Source of the DNA: Bretschneidera sinensis
Lineage: Eukaryota; Streptophyta; Magnoliopsida; Brassicales; Akaniaceae
Direction of reading: 5' to 3'
DNA: 64,000 nt
NCBI GenBank assembly: GCA_023935145.1
Contig: CM043702.1
Coordinates: 103,795,088-103,859,087 of the forward strand
In this document: positions 1-11,055 of the stretch, in pieces
How positions within the stretch are numbered: position 1 is the stretch's first letter
Layout of the letters: each line of letters starts with the position of its first letter
Notes under the pieces: model-generated
Told to the model about the DNA's origin: nothing
Seen by the model: the letters and a program-made list of their open reading frames with translations, nothing else
The model's database searches: none
Translations under genes and position numbers: made by a program

Positions 1-320
1 TAAAGGGCTTGTAAAGGAAATTTTCTTAGGAAAATTCTAGGGTTAGTTCTTATCACTTTCTGTTTCTTCTTCTTCTTCTTTGTTTCTTCAAGAACTTAGG
101 CTTCTTGGAGAGGGATTGTTTTGATTATAAAAGAACCATTGATTAGTACAGAAAGTTCAGGAGAACCCATGGGAACGTAGGCTATTATCGAACCTCTATA
201 ACAAATTGCTTGTGTTCTTTTCTTTCTTGCTTTCGTTTGCTGTTTTATTTCATTACAAGTCATTCTGGACTTGGGTGTTTGGAAGATCACCACCTGGGCA
301 TCTTGTTAAGGTGATTTCCA
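1..320 (+). repeat. 3' part of a Ty1/copia LTR and leader
   Basis: This stretch ends just before a primer binding site at 325 and is followed by a copia gag, so it is read as the R/U5 end of a 5' LTR plus leader. It has the pyrimidine-rich runs (around 57-95 and 215-240) common in plant copia LTRs and no coding sequence. The start of the LTR lies left of the window, so its TG end and target duplication cannot be seen. Confidence 0.55.
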
Positions 321-324
321 TCAG

Positions 325-336
325 TGGTATCAGAAC
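325..336 (+). other. Primer binding site, initiator-Met tRNA type
   Basis: The sequence tggtatcagaac matches the usual plant copia PBS (complement of the 3' end of initiator tRNA-Met). It lies about 240 bases before the gag ATG at 579, the expected order LTR-PBS-gag. Confidence 0.7.
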
Positions 337-578
337 CGAATGAGCTTTGGATAGCTGGGTATCGGAGCAAGAATAGAAGATATTGGAGCAAGACTCCGAA
401 AATTAAAGAACAAACTTCTTGGGTGATTCAAGAACGGAGTAAAGATCAAGATCATATTGTGTTCTTGAGGTTGATTCAAGAACGGTGTTGAGATCAATCT
501 TCGATCGTGTTCTTGAGGTTTAGAAGAAGTTGGAAAGCATTTGTGGGTGCTGCACAAATCTAGGATCATCTCCGCAAG

Positions 579-1310
579 ATGGGTTCAAATTTCATTGTTG
601 AGAAATTTGATGGAAAAATGAGATTTTTCCCTTTGGAAGCGGAAGATCAAGGTTGTTCTTATACAACAAAAGGTGGACTTGGCTATTGGAGAAGATAATG
701 CTTTTCCAGCAAACATTACGGAGGACCAGCGGATTGAGATGAAGAAGATGGCTTACAGCACCATTTTCTTGCACATATCGGATAGTGTCACAAGGGAGTG
801 CAGAGACTCGGAAGATCCGGCTGTCATATGGAAGAAACTAGATGAGTTGTTTCTTAGCAAAACTCTCCCTAACAAGATTTGTCTTCTTAAAAGAATCTTT
901 GCTTTTAAAATGGATCCTAATAAAGAGTTGTAAGATAATTTTGATGTCTTTAATAAACTAGTTCAAGATTTGGCTAGTTGTGGTATTAAATTCCCAGATG
1001 AATAATTGGCTATTACGTTATAAAATTCTCTTTCTGATTATTTTAATAGTTTAATTAATGTAATTGAATATGGAAGAGATACACTAACCAAAGAAATTAG
1101 GGTCAATGCTATAAAGGCTCATGATTTCAAAGTCAAAAGTAGGGAGGCATCAATTAGGGAAGGGCTGCTCGTAAGAGGAAGGCCAACAACTCAGAAATCA
1201 GAGGGTAGAGGCAGAGCCATGGGAGATCTCATTCCAAATCAAGATTTGGAGGAAAGAGGTGCTTCTACTGCAACAAGGAGGGTCACTTCAAGAAAGATTG
1301 CAAGAAGAGG
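579..1310 (+). pseudogene. Degenerate Ty1/copia gag with CCHC zinc knuckle
   Basis: The ATG at 579 opens a gag that begins MGSNFIVEKFDGK. A frameshift near 615-625 moves the frame to one reading SLWKRKIKVVLIQQKVDLA, which continues into the open stretch 673-933 (KKLDELFLSKTLPNKICLLK). Stops at 931, about 1003 and 1021 break the rest, which is still recognisable as the UBN2-type copia gag (EYGRDTLTKEIRVNA). A complete CCHC knuckle, CFYCNKEGHFKKDC, is encoded at 1260-1301. Gag packages element RNA. This copy cannot make a full protein. No protease, integrase or RT follows, so the element is truncated here. Confidence 0.8.
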
Positions 1311-1659
1311 TTGTGGGATGAGAGAGGGAGATCTCATTACAAATCAAAAGAGTGCACACTAGTGTGCGCCACAGCCCAGCTCTTCCCAAGCCGTGGTGCC
1401 CAGCATGGAGGCTGCCCAGAACCAGTGTGCACCACGGCTCAGACTCCTCCAGGTTGCGACGCCCAGAAATGCCACAAAGAATAATGTTCCAGGCCGTGGC
1501 CTGAAGGCACACCAAGGCTAGTTTTTCAGCCTTATGTTGAGTGCGTGGATGCAAGATCAAAATGCATAGCTTGACTAAAGTTTGATCAAGGGCCAAGGTT
1601 GATTGGTAATCAAGATCTAAGGGTGGATATTGACCCTCAAGATTGGACAAGAAGTTGGT
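1311..1659 (+). other. GC-richer remnant between copia gag and Athila LTR
   Basis: After the zinc knuckle the gag frame stays open to a stop near 1481 but becomes Cys/Ala/Pro-rich and matches no family I recognise. The stretch ends where the gypsy LTR starts at 1660. The minus-strand open frame over the same bases looks spurious. Confidence 0.4.
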
Positions 1660-2476
1660 TGTTGTGAGTTTTAATTTACTCGCAAGCGCACAAGTCGTTC
1701 GCAATATAGTGTTTTGCAAGTGCGAGGTCGAATCCAAAGGGAATTGTGTTGTGAAAATATATTTTTATCTAAACTAAGTCTATTTTAACCTAGTTCCAAA
1801 TTTGTAATTATATGTTGCAAAATAAATAAAAGCTAAACTAAATTGATTTTAAAAACTAATAAAAACACACTAAGGTTTCTGAATCCACCCCGCCAAAGTT
1901 AGGCATATAACTCAATGTTCTAAAGATAGCCTATCAAAAAATTCCATGAATCCAACTATAAGACAAAAAACAAAGAATATCCCAATTAAACCAAAAGTAT
2001 CTGATGTATCCGCTCTTAACAAATCACAAAGGAAATCCAATTTAATCGAAAACAATTCGATGTATCCATCAAATGAAACAAAATGAATATCTAACATAAC
2101 AATTTAAACTCAATCAATCACAAGATTAACTCAAATAATTGACAGAACATTTATACTAAAAATTATCAGATTTGTACAAGCAAATCTGAACTACTATGAC
2201 AAACAACGGCAGGGCTTCATCTTCAACCTTAGCTGAAGAGTCTAGCCACTCATAACTATAAAACTATAATAAAAAGGGCTAAACATTTAAACTAAAACAA
2301 CTGAATATAAAGAAATAAATAAACAACTTTACATGGGAGAAATTCCACTCGCTGACGGGCGGCGCTTCCCCTCGTGGTAGCAATGCCTTCGGGATCCATC
2401 AAAATGCTAGTGGACGTCCACTGGTAAACACCAAAGTGGCTCAGGAATTGTACACTGAATGATAAAGCCAGATGGT

Positions 2477-2486
2477 GTTTATATAG
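2477..2486 (-). promoter_or_regulatory. TATA box of the Athila A LTR
   Basis: On the minus strand the sequence ctatataaac lies inside the LTR, with the palindrome-motif array just upstream (2540-2744). This is the expected U3/R boundary position. No transcription start can be read directly. Confidence 0.5.
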
Positions 2487-2539
2487 GGGAAGACCCAGAG
2501 CAATATGGGTTGCAGATTCGATGTGGGATACTGCCCGTG

Positions 2540-2744
2540 TGCGCTCGATCGCAGTGTGGTACGATCGATCGCAGGTACGATCGATCGCATGTCTTGTGCG
2601 CACGATCTCATGTGCGCTCGATCGCATGTCTGCTACGATCGATCGCAGATGCACTGAACTTCAAATATTTCGATGTGGGATGTTGACCATGCGCTCGTTC
2701 GTAGGCAGGTGCGCTCGATCGCATATCTCGTGCGATCGATCGCA
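2540..2744. repeat. Array of GCGCTCGATCGCA-type motifs in LTR U3
   Basis: About eight or nine copies of a 13-15 base motif (tgcgctcgatcgca, or acgatcgatcgca) occur in about 200 bases, starting at 2540, 2561, 2577, 2596, 2611, 2634, 2709 and 2730. The core CGATCG is palindromic. Related clusters occur at 6716-6800, 7232-7312 and 10,235-10,356. Confidence 0.8.
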
Positions 2745-2909
2745 ATGTCTCCAGAAGCTTCACATCTCCTGAAATGCTTTATTTTCTCCACAAACCTGTA
2801 AAAATACACAAAACACAAGAAAGACGTAAAATAAAGTGAAATACTACTAACTAAGAGCATAACAAATATAAGTTAAGGGTCTAAAATATGCAATATTTAA
2901 GACTCATCA

Positions 2910-2925
2910 AATACCCCCAAACTTA
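2910..2925 (-). other. Polypurine tract of Athila A
   Basis: On the minus strand the tract reads taagtttgggggtatt, directly before the LTR start TGATGAGTC. It would prime plus-strand DNA synthesis. Confidence 0.65.
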
Positions 2926-4274
2926 TATTCTGCTAGTCCCTTAGCAAAACAAAATAAAAGACTCAATGAAAAACAAAGAACATAAAGATAAAGTCACCAC
3001 TCATGGTATCCAAAAATTTAAGGAGCACACATCACCATGATATTCATTCATAAGCAAGCTTAAAAAGGTAAACCCATCTTCGCAATGAATAGAAATGTTA
3101 AAATCTAATTACTTACAAAAGGTAGGATAAGGCATCACAAGTCTGACACTGTGCAAAGTGAATTAGCATATAAAAATGAAGCTTCCAAATAACTCCAATG
3201 TGTAAGGTCTCCATGTCTCAAGATTCACCAAATTTCCCATCAAAATGAACGAAAAAGGCATAGTATTTTTTTTTTTAATTTTTTAATAAGGCACGGCTAT
3301 GTTTAGTTCCCTTAAGCTTTCTAATTGACCCATGTAGCGAGTGTTGAGTCAATGACTCCCAAACCAGGTGGTTTTAGGGCATTAGGTGTAAAGACACCCC
3401 TAAGGACTTACTAACTCGAGTCAAAAAGGCTACGAAATTAAACCGGCCTTAATATTACCAAGCAAAATTCCACCTTTTGACGTGAACACTCACTGCTTAC
3501 TGAGGCAAGAGGTCCAGTTACTCAGCGAAAAGTTGTAGTAATTAATTTTTTTTTTCTTTCTTTATGCCCAAGTGTTCATCCAACAAGTCATCCAGTTTCA
3601 GTTAAGATAAGGAAAAATACACATTAAAATCACGTGTCATACCTCACATAATTTGTGCTAATGTGCTCGTGTTAGATTAGATCAAACATGTGAATTCTCA
3701 AAATGCCTAAAGTAAGTAACTAAATTTTAAAAATTTATCACCAGATCATGTGTTCAAAATGTTAAGCTCACCAATGACATCACATCACAGAAAATGTTTA
3801 GATCAACTAAAATTTCACGATAACATGAGCATGCATTTATCTCTATGACGAAAAGATAACAAATTAGGATAAAGTGTGTGATGTGTCTCCCATACCCCCA
3901 AACTTAAATTACACATTGACCCCAATGTGTGACTAATATGGAAAGAGCTGACCTGAGATATAGAGAACTATCTGGACTGGTATGGCTCATAGCATACCCC
4001 CAAACTTGAACTGAAGTACGTTTTGTCCCTGAAAAATAAAAACTGGAAAACAAAAAATACTGGAAACAAACATTAATCATAAAAATGCGAAATAATAAAT
4101 AAACAAAAGAAAAGATAAGCTGTGGGGTGCCTCCCATGAGCGCTAAGTTTAACGTCTTCAGCCAGACCCAACATTAGTAAACATGGCCAACTAAGTGCTC
4201 CACCATCTGATCAATAAATGGGAATGAAAAATGATCAGGCCTAGTGGCAGCATTCAACTTACAGTAATCTATAC
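2926..4274 (-). other. 3' non-coding region of Athila A
   Basis: No coding sequence is visible. Near 4126-4155, on the minus strand, the sequence gacgttaaacttagcgctc followed by gggaggcacccc is typical of the region downstream of pol in Athila/Tat elements. Poly-T tracts occur at 3267 and 3547. The rest of the pol coding region has been lost between this segment and the RT fragment. Confidence 0.55.
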
Positions 4275-5072
4275 TCACTCTCCCTCCTGACTGAACACGA
4301 GTTGGCACAAACTCGTCGTCCTCATTCTCACTACCATTAATTCAGCATGTTTGGGCACGACTTGAATCAGGCTCACCCACTTGCTATCAGAGATGGGATA
4401 AATGATCCCTGCCTCTAACAGCTTAATATCTTCTGCCCTCACAACCTCTTGCATAGCAGGGTTGAGCCTTCTTTGTGGCTCCCTCGATGGCTTGACATTC
4501 TCCTCCAACTGTATCGTGTGTATTACCAACGAGGGGTTGATTCCCTTGACATCCTCAATAGTCCAGGCTATAGCTTCCTTATGCTCTCTTAAGACGTCCA
4601 ATAATTTCTCCTCTGGAGCATCACCCAAATCTAAAGCTATTATTATAGGCAAAGAATCTGCTGGACCTAGGAACTTATACTTAAGATTGTCCAGTAAAGG
4701 CTTAAGTTCCTTCTTAGGGGGTTCAGGTGTTGTGGTTTCCTCCATCTCGCTGATCTTTTGAGGAGCAGACTCCAAAGTAGCATTTGCTTGCTCAAATAAC
4801 TTATCTAAATCCAAATCGTCTTCAAATTGAGCAAAGCATGCCTCCAAAATGTCCTCGGACTTCCCTTCTTTCTTGGGCGCTTGTAGTCTCTCAAGGTAAG
4901 GCACTTTAGGTAAAAACGACCTAGAGAGATCATTAATAATAGGTGTGGCTGTAGATGGCTCAGCATCTCTCTTCTCATTGTTGCCACTTTCTTGCCCTTG
5001 GTGCATAGCAGGGTTCTCTTCCACTTGATTGTGCACTTGTCTCCCAGACCTCAATGGGACAATTGATTGCAC
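4275..5072 (-). pseudogene. gag-pol fragment fused to RT N-terminus (Athila-like)
   Basis: The 265-codon minus-strand frame begins with a gag/linker region (SFLPKVPYLERLQAPKKEGK), passes an acidic stretch, then enters the start of a Ty3/gypsy reverse transcriptase (PQRRLNPAMQEVVR, GIIYPISDSKWV, QVVPK). In intact Athila elements the aspartic protease lies between these parts. Here no D-x-G protease motif is present, so an in-frame deletion has joined linker to RT. The RT palm, RNase H and integrase are absent. It is non-functional as a polymerase. Confidence 0.75.
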
Positions 5073-5075
5073 TTG

Positions 5076-5597
5076 TTACTGCCAATGCATAGGAGTTAAT
5101 AAATTTCCCACTGCAAACTGTTCCTTTGGGTTAGGATCAGTTTGACTGGGGAACGTTCCTTCCTCTCCTTCACCCACGTAACTTGCGATTTGATCAATTT
5201 GACTCTCTAGTGTGGCAATCGCTTGGGTGTTTTCTATTGTTTCACTCATCATTTCACTCATAGATTGGCTAGTCGTTTTCATGAAATCATTGAGAGCGTC
5301 CTCCAATGACTGTGAAACCGACACTGGCACTTGAATGGGAGCTTGGTAAGCGGGTGATGGTGTTGGATAAGCTGAGTGACCATAACTTGGAATTGGTGGA
5401 GGAAATTCGGGAGGGTATTGATTGTGAGCATGATAAGGGTCTCCTCCCTGATTCCTCAGTTGGTTTTGCGTCCATGAAACATTAGAGTGGTCCCACCACC
5501 CTGGATTGTATGTTTCAGAGTAAGATCCATTTGATTGCCAACAACACTCATTGAAAGCATTCATTTGTTCCATAGGATACTCGACAAAAGCCGGCAT
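5076..5597 (-). pseudogene. Athila-like gag C-terminal fragment
   Basis: The 173-codon frame is rich in Asn, Gln, Pro and Tyr, with NPGWWDHSNVSW, the same type of motif as NSGWQNHPNFPW in the second Athila gag at 8817-9341. A predicted coiled segment follows (SMSEMMSETIENTQAIATLE). The N-terminal gag core is missing. It lies directly upstream of the gag-pol fragment in the same orientation, separated by one stop. Confidence 0.7.
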
Positions 5598-5858
5598 TGA
5601 TAGACAATTCTGTGCTAAATGCAGAGGACTAGCCCAGATGGAACAGCTATCAACATTGAATGTGTTGGCAGCATTGAGGGACGGGCCGGATCATTTTAAT
5701 AAAATCCTTGAGGGTGTCCTCTAAAGACTGTGAAACCAGCGCTGGATTCATCCACATTTTTTTAAAATTAAATTAATTATTTTTTTTTAAATTGTTAACT
5801 AACTAGCAGAAAAATAAAATCAATTCAGACAAAAAATTTTCATAAACCAAACAAATCC
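5598..5858 (-). other. Athila A leader with repeated gag scrap
   Basis: Bases 5709-5746 resemble 5289-5326 (both contain actgtgaaacc within a shared stretch), a second, displaced copy of a short gag segment. The rest is AT-rich leader before the PBS. This local duplication probably marks the deletion that removed the gag N-terminus. Confidence 0.45.
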
Positions 5859-5873
5859 CCGGCAACGGCGCCA
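5859..5873 (-). other. Primer binding site, tRNA-Asp type
   Basis: On the minus strand tggcgccgttgccgg matches the 3' end of plant tRNA-Asp(GTC), the usual primer of Athila-type elements. It sits 7 bases inside the 5' LTR edge at 5880. Confidence 0.85.
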
Positions 5874-5879
5874 AAAACT

Positions 5880-6481
5880 TGTTGTGAGTTTTAATTTACT
5901 CGCAAGCGCACGAGTCGTTTGCAATATAGTGTTGTGCAAGTACGAGGTCAAATCCACAGGGAATTGTGTTGTGAAAATATATTTTTATCTAAACTAAGTC
6001 TATTTTAACCCAGTTCCAAATTTGTAATTATATGTTGCAAAATAAATAAAAGCTAAACTAAATTGATTTTAAAAACTAATAAAAACACACTAAGGTTTCT
6101 GAATCCACCTCACCAAAGTTAGGCATATAACTCAATGTTCTAAAGATAGCCTATCAAAAAATTCCATGAATCCAACTATAAGACAAAAAATAAAGAATAT
6201 CCCAATTAAACCAAAAGCATCCGATGTATCCGCTCTTAACAAATCACAAAGGAAATCCAATTTAATCGAAAACAATTCGATGTATCCATCATATGAAACA
6301 CAAGGAATATCCAACAGAACAATTTAAACTCAATCAATCACAAGATTAACTCAAATAATTGACATAACATTTATATTAAAAATTATCAGATTTGTACAAG
6401 CAAATCTGAACTACTATGACAAACAACGGCAGGGCTTCATCTTCAACCTTAGCTGAAGAGTCTAGCCACTCATAACTATAA
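5880..6481 (-). repeat. Partial 5' LTR of Athila A
   Basis: This repeats 1660-2270 nearly base for base from the tgttgtgag end. Similarity stops abruptly at 6481 (cataactataaaa is followed by unrelated sequence). The promoter half of the LTR is therefore missing or replaced. Confidence 0.8.
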
Positions 6482-7635
6482 AAGCAGTCGAGCAGACTGG
6501 TTTAAAAAGCCTCTTCAACCCTTATTGTTTAAATGCTTGGACCGCCCATCGAGTGGCATCCATTTTCTTAAAGACTTCATCGATGGCGAAAGTGGTCTCG
6601 AATAAAAGCTCTCTCTGCTCGATGCTTGGTCGGGATGACAAGGCATGGTTGCTCGAGGCACAGGAGGTGGAAACAGTTTGCTTGGACATGTCGATCCTAG
6701 TTTCTTCCAAATTTGTGATCGATCTCAAATATGTGCACTCGATCACACACTGGACTATGTGCTCGATCGCAAATGCTGTGCGCTCGATCGTACACGGTCA
6801 GACTTTTTCTCGAACAGCTTGTGTGCGACAGAAGACCAAGCTATGGTCTTGTTGATTCGAGTTTGTTCCTAACCTCCTGTAAACATAAGAGCACCCAATC
6901 ATACACAAGGTAACATATATATAACTGAAAGTGTAAATTAAACATTTAAAATCTGTGTGTGTGTGAACAAAATGGATACCTTGTGTATGGAGGGGATGTG
7001 CAGTGGGGAGGGGGATGTGGCGGTGATGGGTGGTGATGATGGTGGTTAGCGGTGATGTTTGGTTATGGTGGTGATAGGGCGAGGAAGATTTGTTGTGATG
7101 CTGGAGTCGAGAGTGTAAGAGTGAGCGTGATGGTAAACGGGTGAGTGAGAGTGGGTGAGTATGTGTGCAGAGAGGGTGAGTGAGTGCGTGCGAATGAAAT
7201 TTTTAAATTTATCACTAAATTGTTCGCCACGAGTGCGCTCGATCACACTAGTGTGCGCTCGATCGCACTTTTGCGCTCGAGCACATTGAATGGTGCGCTC
7301 GATCGCAAGCAGTGTACATGGATAAAAATAAAAACTTACCGCAGCTGAATTGACAAAGTAGGAACAATACAACCTTACCATGTGTTAGTGGCCTCAGTAC
7401 CACTAACCTCAGTAGATGCGCTTGAGCTACATGATTGGAAAATGTGATACGTCTCAAGCACTCTCTTGATACAGTGCTACTCCCGTTGAAGGGGGTACTT
7501 ATAGCCCACATCAGGTGGTTCAAGTGCCCTTGACCGCTACTGCATCCTCAATCTTGGTGTCTGGTTAATAAAATAAGGAAAAGCCGTATTAGTAAGTTCA
7601 GGATTTTCAACTTGAGGATTACACTTACTTGGAGG
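6482..7635. other. Mosaic of LTR-like pieces with palindromic motifs
   Basis: No protein gene is supported. Two small clusters of the ctcgatcgca motif (6716-6800 and 7232-7312) show that parts derive from Athila-type LTRs related to those at 2540 and 10,235. Bases 6985-7190 are a G/T-rich low-complexity run. A minus-strand tataagta at about 7496-7503 could be an LTR TATA box. Open frames here run through the low-complexity sequence and look spurious. Confidence 0.45.
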
Positions 7636-8304
7636 CTATGATGTGTTCTTGATAGGGTGCATAGTTCTATTGATGTCTTTAATCACATCGTCATCCTCTG
7701 GCCTAATATCTAATCTGATGTCATCATGGTTGGGGAAGGTCTCCAATGTAGTAGTGTTTTGATGGACCTGAGAAACTTTCTTAACAACATCTTGTATGAA
7801 GCTCATATTAGAATATTCATTATCATCATTGGTTGATTTTAATGTATTAAATATTTTAAATTCTATCTCCTCATTATTTACTTGCATAGTGACAATGCCT
7901 CTTTTTACACTAATATTAGTGTCAGCAGTTATCATAAAGGGGCGTCCTAGGATGATGGGGAGAGGTAATGGCATAGCACATTCTTCCATATCTAATACTA
8001 TAAAATCAGCAGGTATAATAAATTTACCTATTCTTACCAACACATCTTCAAGGATGCCTCTCGATCGTTTGATGCTTCTGTCAGCCAATTGCAAAGTGAC
8101 GGAGGTTGGTTGAAGCTCCCCCAAACCTAGTGTCTCGTATACACTGTATGGCAATAGGTTGACACTCGCTCCTAGATCCAATAGTGCATGCTTGAACAGC
8201 TGGTCACCTAGCCTGCAAAGAATAGTAAAACTACCCGGATCATTTAGTTTAGGTGGTAATTTTCTTAAAAGCACAGCACTTACCTCTTCGGTTAAGGCTA
8301 CCAT
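7636..8304 (-). pseudogene. Retroviral-type aspartic protease domain (Athila-like element B)
   Basis: The 222-codon minus-strand frame contains the protease active-site motif ALLDLGASVNLLP and the later LPIILGRPFM segment (LGRPF), as in Athila/Tat pepsin-like proteases, which cleave Gag-Pol. It lies downstream of linker and gag fragments in the same orientation (8314-9341). The RT, RNase H and integrase that should follow are absent. The domain itself looks open and largely intact, but the element is incomplete. Confidence 0.8.
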
Positions 8305-8313
8305 CTCATGCTC

Positions 8314-8664
8314 CTAGAACTTCCTTTTGTTAGTGCAACAATCTTTCAGAAATTTAGCATATGCAGGAATTTGTTTAATGGCATCTAACAATGGAATATT
8401 AATCTCTACCTTTCTCCAAGTTTCAAAAATATCAAGCAATTTATTTTCTTGCTTTGGCTTTACTAACCTTTGAGGGAAAGGTGGTGCATTCCACTTTTCC
8501 ATTTTACTTACTTTGGGTATGGTTGCTTTGTCTGGAGATGTTTTTGCAGGCTCATCAACTCCTATAATCTTACCATTTCTTAGAGTTGTCACGACATTCA
8601 GTTGCTGATGTCCCATTAGGATTAGGTATAGGTTGGGCTGGAAGCTCACCTTACTTTGTTCCAC
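8314..8664 (-). pseudogene. gag-protease linker of Athila-like element B
   Basis: The 116-codon frame includes PPFPQRLVKPKQENK and IPLLDAIKQIPAYAKFLKD, the conserved linker that precedes the protease in Athila/Tat polyproteins. A stop and a small gap (8305-8313) separate it from the protease frame, so the polyprotein is broken. Confidence 0.75.
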
Positions 8665-8816
8665 TTAGTTCCTTAGCCAGTTGCCCCATTTGAACCTCTA
8701 GTTTTTGAATGGCTTGTTCATGTTTCGCAGTGGTTTGTCTTATCAGTCCGGAATTGCCTTTCCTCTGTCATGAACTGTTCTTGTGAGGTCATCAGCTGTT
8801 GTTGTTGAGTTGCCAA

Positions 8817-9341
8817 TTACCTCACAAGACTTTCTAAGTTACTTTCCTTTGTTTTAGGAACTGAATGGGCTACTGGCTGTGAGTTTCTTTGCTGCTCTTG
8901 CTGGTTCTGATTGTTGCTCCAAGGGAAGTTTGGGTGGTTTTGCCATCCAGAGTTGTAAGTGTTTGCATATGGGTTGTTCTTTGGTGGATAATTGTTAGGT
9001 CCCATGTAATTTGCTTGTTCCGGATCTGCAAGTGAATACAAAAGGAAAGTATCAGCATTATGATCGAATTGGAAACATATCGCACATATTTGGAGTGGTG
9101 TAGCTGGTAGGCTAGATGAGGCATTTTGAGCAGCCATGGCTTTTACCAACAGGTCTAGTTTCTTTTCCACGACAGCTGTTTGAGGAGAAGATCCTCCATT
9201 TAGATTTACCTCATACACACCCTTACCCTTGGTCACGTGTCTACCTCGAGAGGAGAACTGCTGAGTGTGTTCGCTTAGGGTTTCGAAGAGCTCAATAGCT
9301 TCTTCGCAGCTTTTCTCTATCAGCACTCCTCCACTAGTCAT
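8817..9341 (-). pseudogene. gag C-terminal half of Athila-like element B
   Basis: The frame (174 codons) begins inside gag at a region equivalent to the end of the gag core (KSCEEAIELFETLSE), then a knuckle-like CAICFQFDHNADT and the N/Q/P-rich tail with NSGWQNHPNFPWSNN. About the first half of gag is missing. The junction with the LTR to the right contains a repeated 14-mer (see findings). Stops and a degraded stretch at 8665-8816 separate it from the linker frame. Confidence 0.75.
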
Positions 9342-9429
9342 ACTAATTTCGTTTTAGAATTAGTTTCTTAATAAAAGAAGATCAAAATAACTGTTGAATG
9401 TGAATTAATAATAATGAGACATAGGGCTT

Positions 9430-10539
9430 TGATATCCACCACTAGTCATACTTTCCCAATGAGTAATAGGTCAATGCACTAGCCTTCCTTTCCTAATGGT
9501 TGCCAACCTAAGGGCATGGTATCTACTCCTTAAGCTATTGATTTCCCTAAGCACCGAGTTAGGCATGGTATCTACTCTAACTCTTTTCTTTCTTAAGGGA
9601 TTCAGCATGATATCTACCGAGTTGTTCCTCAAGAAAGCATAAGATTTATGGAAATCGACAACCACATGAGACCTAGGGCATGGTATCTACTCCCGGTTTC
9701 TCATGTTGATTAATCCAAGAATCTGGTGTGGATATCTTTTGTTACTATCGTTAGGCCCAAGACTTGGTCATCCAAATTGGTCTAACTAACTAATCCATAC
9801 CACATGCACATATTGATCAGACATACACATATGAGGAATGTAAATAAGCACAGGCATTAATCAAGCTAAGCATCATAATCAAGGCTATTACAAAGATAAT
9901 CAATGAATATATATATGGGAAAGCATAACTAGGGCTTCAATCGAGCCCTATAAAGAGCTAGTTACATATGCTATCTAAGATAAACATCATAGCATAAACT
10001 AAACATAAACTATAAAACCCGAAGAATACTGTGGAGATGGGTTGTCAATCCTCTCCAAAGCTTACAACTTTGAGCTAAGCAAAAGATAAAAGAAGCGATG
10101 TTTTTGTGTGTGTTTTACAGGTGTATTTATCGGGGTTGAATAACCCTAGAAGACTCAGGAAACCCTAAACTTCCTAAAACATAAAACCTCCTCTATTTCC
10201 AAAATTGGTTCTACCGTTTACTGTTCACACCCGTACATGTGAACTCGATCGCATGCGTTGTGCGCTCGATCGCAAGGTTGCGCTCGATCCTTCTTGTGTG
10301 CGCACGAGCGCTTATGCACTCGATCGCACCCAATAGTGCGATCAATCGCACTTTTGCCCGTAGCTGCTCCAGGATTTCCAGGTTTCTTCCTTTAGGTGCC
10401 AAAAATGCTTCTTTTTATCCAAGACCCTATAAAAACATGTTAAACACAGAAATGAAGTAAAATGGACTAAATTATCATAATTAAGGACTTAACAAATGTA
10501 AATAAGGGGGCTTAAATATGAATATTTAAGCACCTATCA
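9430..10539 (-). repeat. 5' LTR of Athila-like element B
   Basis: On the minus strand the LTR begins TGATAGGTGCTTAAATATTC at 10,539, similar in style to the element A LTR start. It contains a TATA-like gataaata at about 10,124-10,131 and a cluster of ctcgatcgca motifs upstream of it (10,235-10,356). The inner half has several gcatggtatctact repeats (9516, 9565, 9678), seen in Athila/Tat LTR ends. The left border is approximate because a deletion has removed the PBS and gag start. Confidence 0.6.
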
Positions 10540-11050
10540 AACTCCTAGGGCTTTCAAACTCTGGCTGACTTCGAGGGCTCTCAAAATTTCTCTTTGAATG
10601 CAAATGAGGTGAAGTGAAAAAATGAGAGGAAACTTCTCTCTTATATAGAATCTCAGACGTGGTTAACGAGGGGAATTAACTCCACTCCCAGCTTTAAAGA
10701 CACGACATTTGGCATAACCAAGGTACTGTTACACTCCCCAAGGCTGATAAAGGCGTACCATCAAGGGCATGCTTCTTCGTTACACTCCCCAAAATGACAA
10801 CGCACCCTCCAATATTTAATGCCTCCACAGAATATTCTAGAAACGACCTAACATTTAATATTCTAGAACGGCCCAACGGTCCAGCATTGAATGTCTCTAC
10901 AAAGAATTCTGGAATAACCCAAAAGCTTTTTTATGGTCCTAAAGGCAAAAGAAATTTTCCAAAGGAAAAAAAAAGTCTTCTATAAGCCCAAGAAACCGTG
11001 CAGGCCCACTCCTCAACGAAGATATCCCAAGCTGAGCTTTGACTAAGGCT
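10540..11050 (+). other. Non-coding left part of a Tat-like element 3' region
   Basis: No gene is seen. The last 33 bases or so (11,021-11,055) match one unit of the 48-bp minisatellite that resumes at 16,627. This stretch is therefore contiguous with 16,632 onward once the nested gypsy element is removed. It includes short repeats of aatattctagaa (about 10,830 and 10,857). Confidence 0.5.
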
Positions 11051-11055
11051 CATAT

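Larger units (their letters stand above)
1660..2909 (-). repeat. 3' LTR of Athila-like element A
   Basis: In plus orientation the LTR runs from tgttgtgag to gactcatca, i.e. TG...CA ends on the minus strand. Its first 610 bases repeat at 5880-6481. It is about 1250 bp and holds a TATA box and an array of palindromic motifs. A polypurine tract abuts its right edge at 2910, as expected for the 3' LTR of a minus-strand element. Confidence 0.8.
1660..6481 (-). mobile_element. Athila-like Ty3/gypsy retrotransposon A, deleted
   Basis: Read on the minus strand the order is partial 5' LTR (5880-6481), PBS (5859-5873), gag piece (5076-5597), gag-pol/RT piece (4275-5072), long 3' non-coding region, polypurine tract (2910-2925) and 3' LTR (1660-2909). 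The PBS matches tRNA-Asp, and the RT piece carries the LLEAGIIYPISDSKWV type motif of Athila/Tat elements. The N-terminal gag, the protease, and most of RT, RNase H and integrase are gone, so it is non-autonomous. Over the 600 shared bases the LTRs differ at roughly 20 positions by eye. Confidence 0.8.

Noticed and set aside
1288..1737. 149-codon minus-strand frame
   Set aside because: It overlaps the copia zinc knuckle on the other strand and crosses into the Athila LTR.
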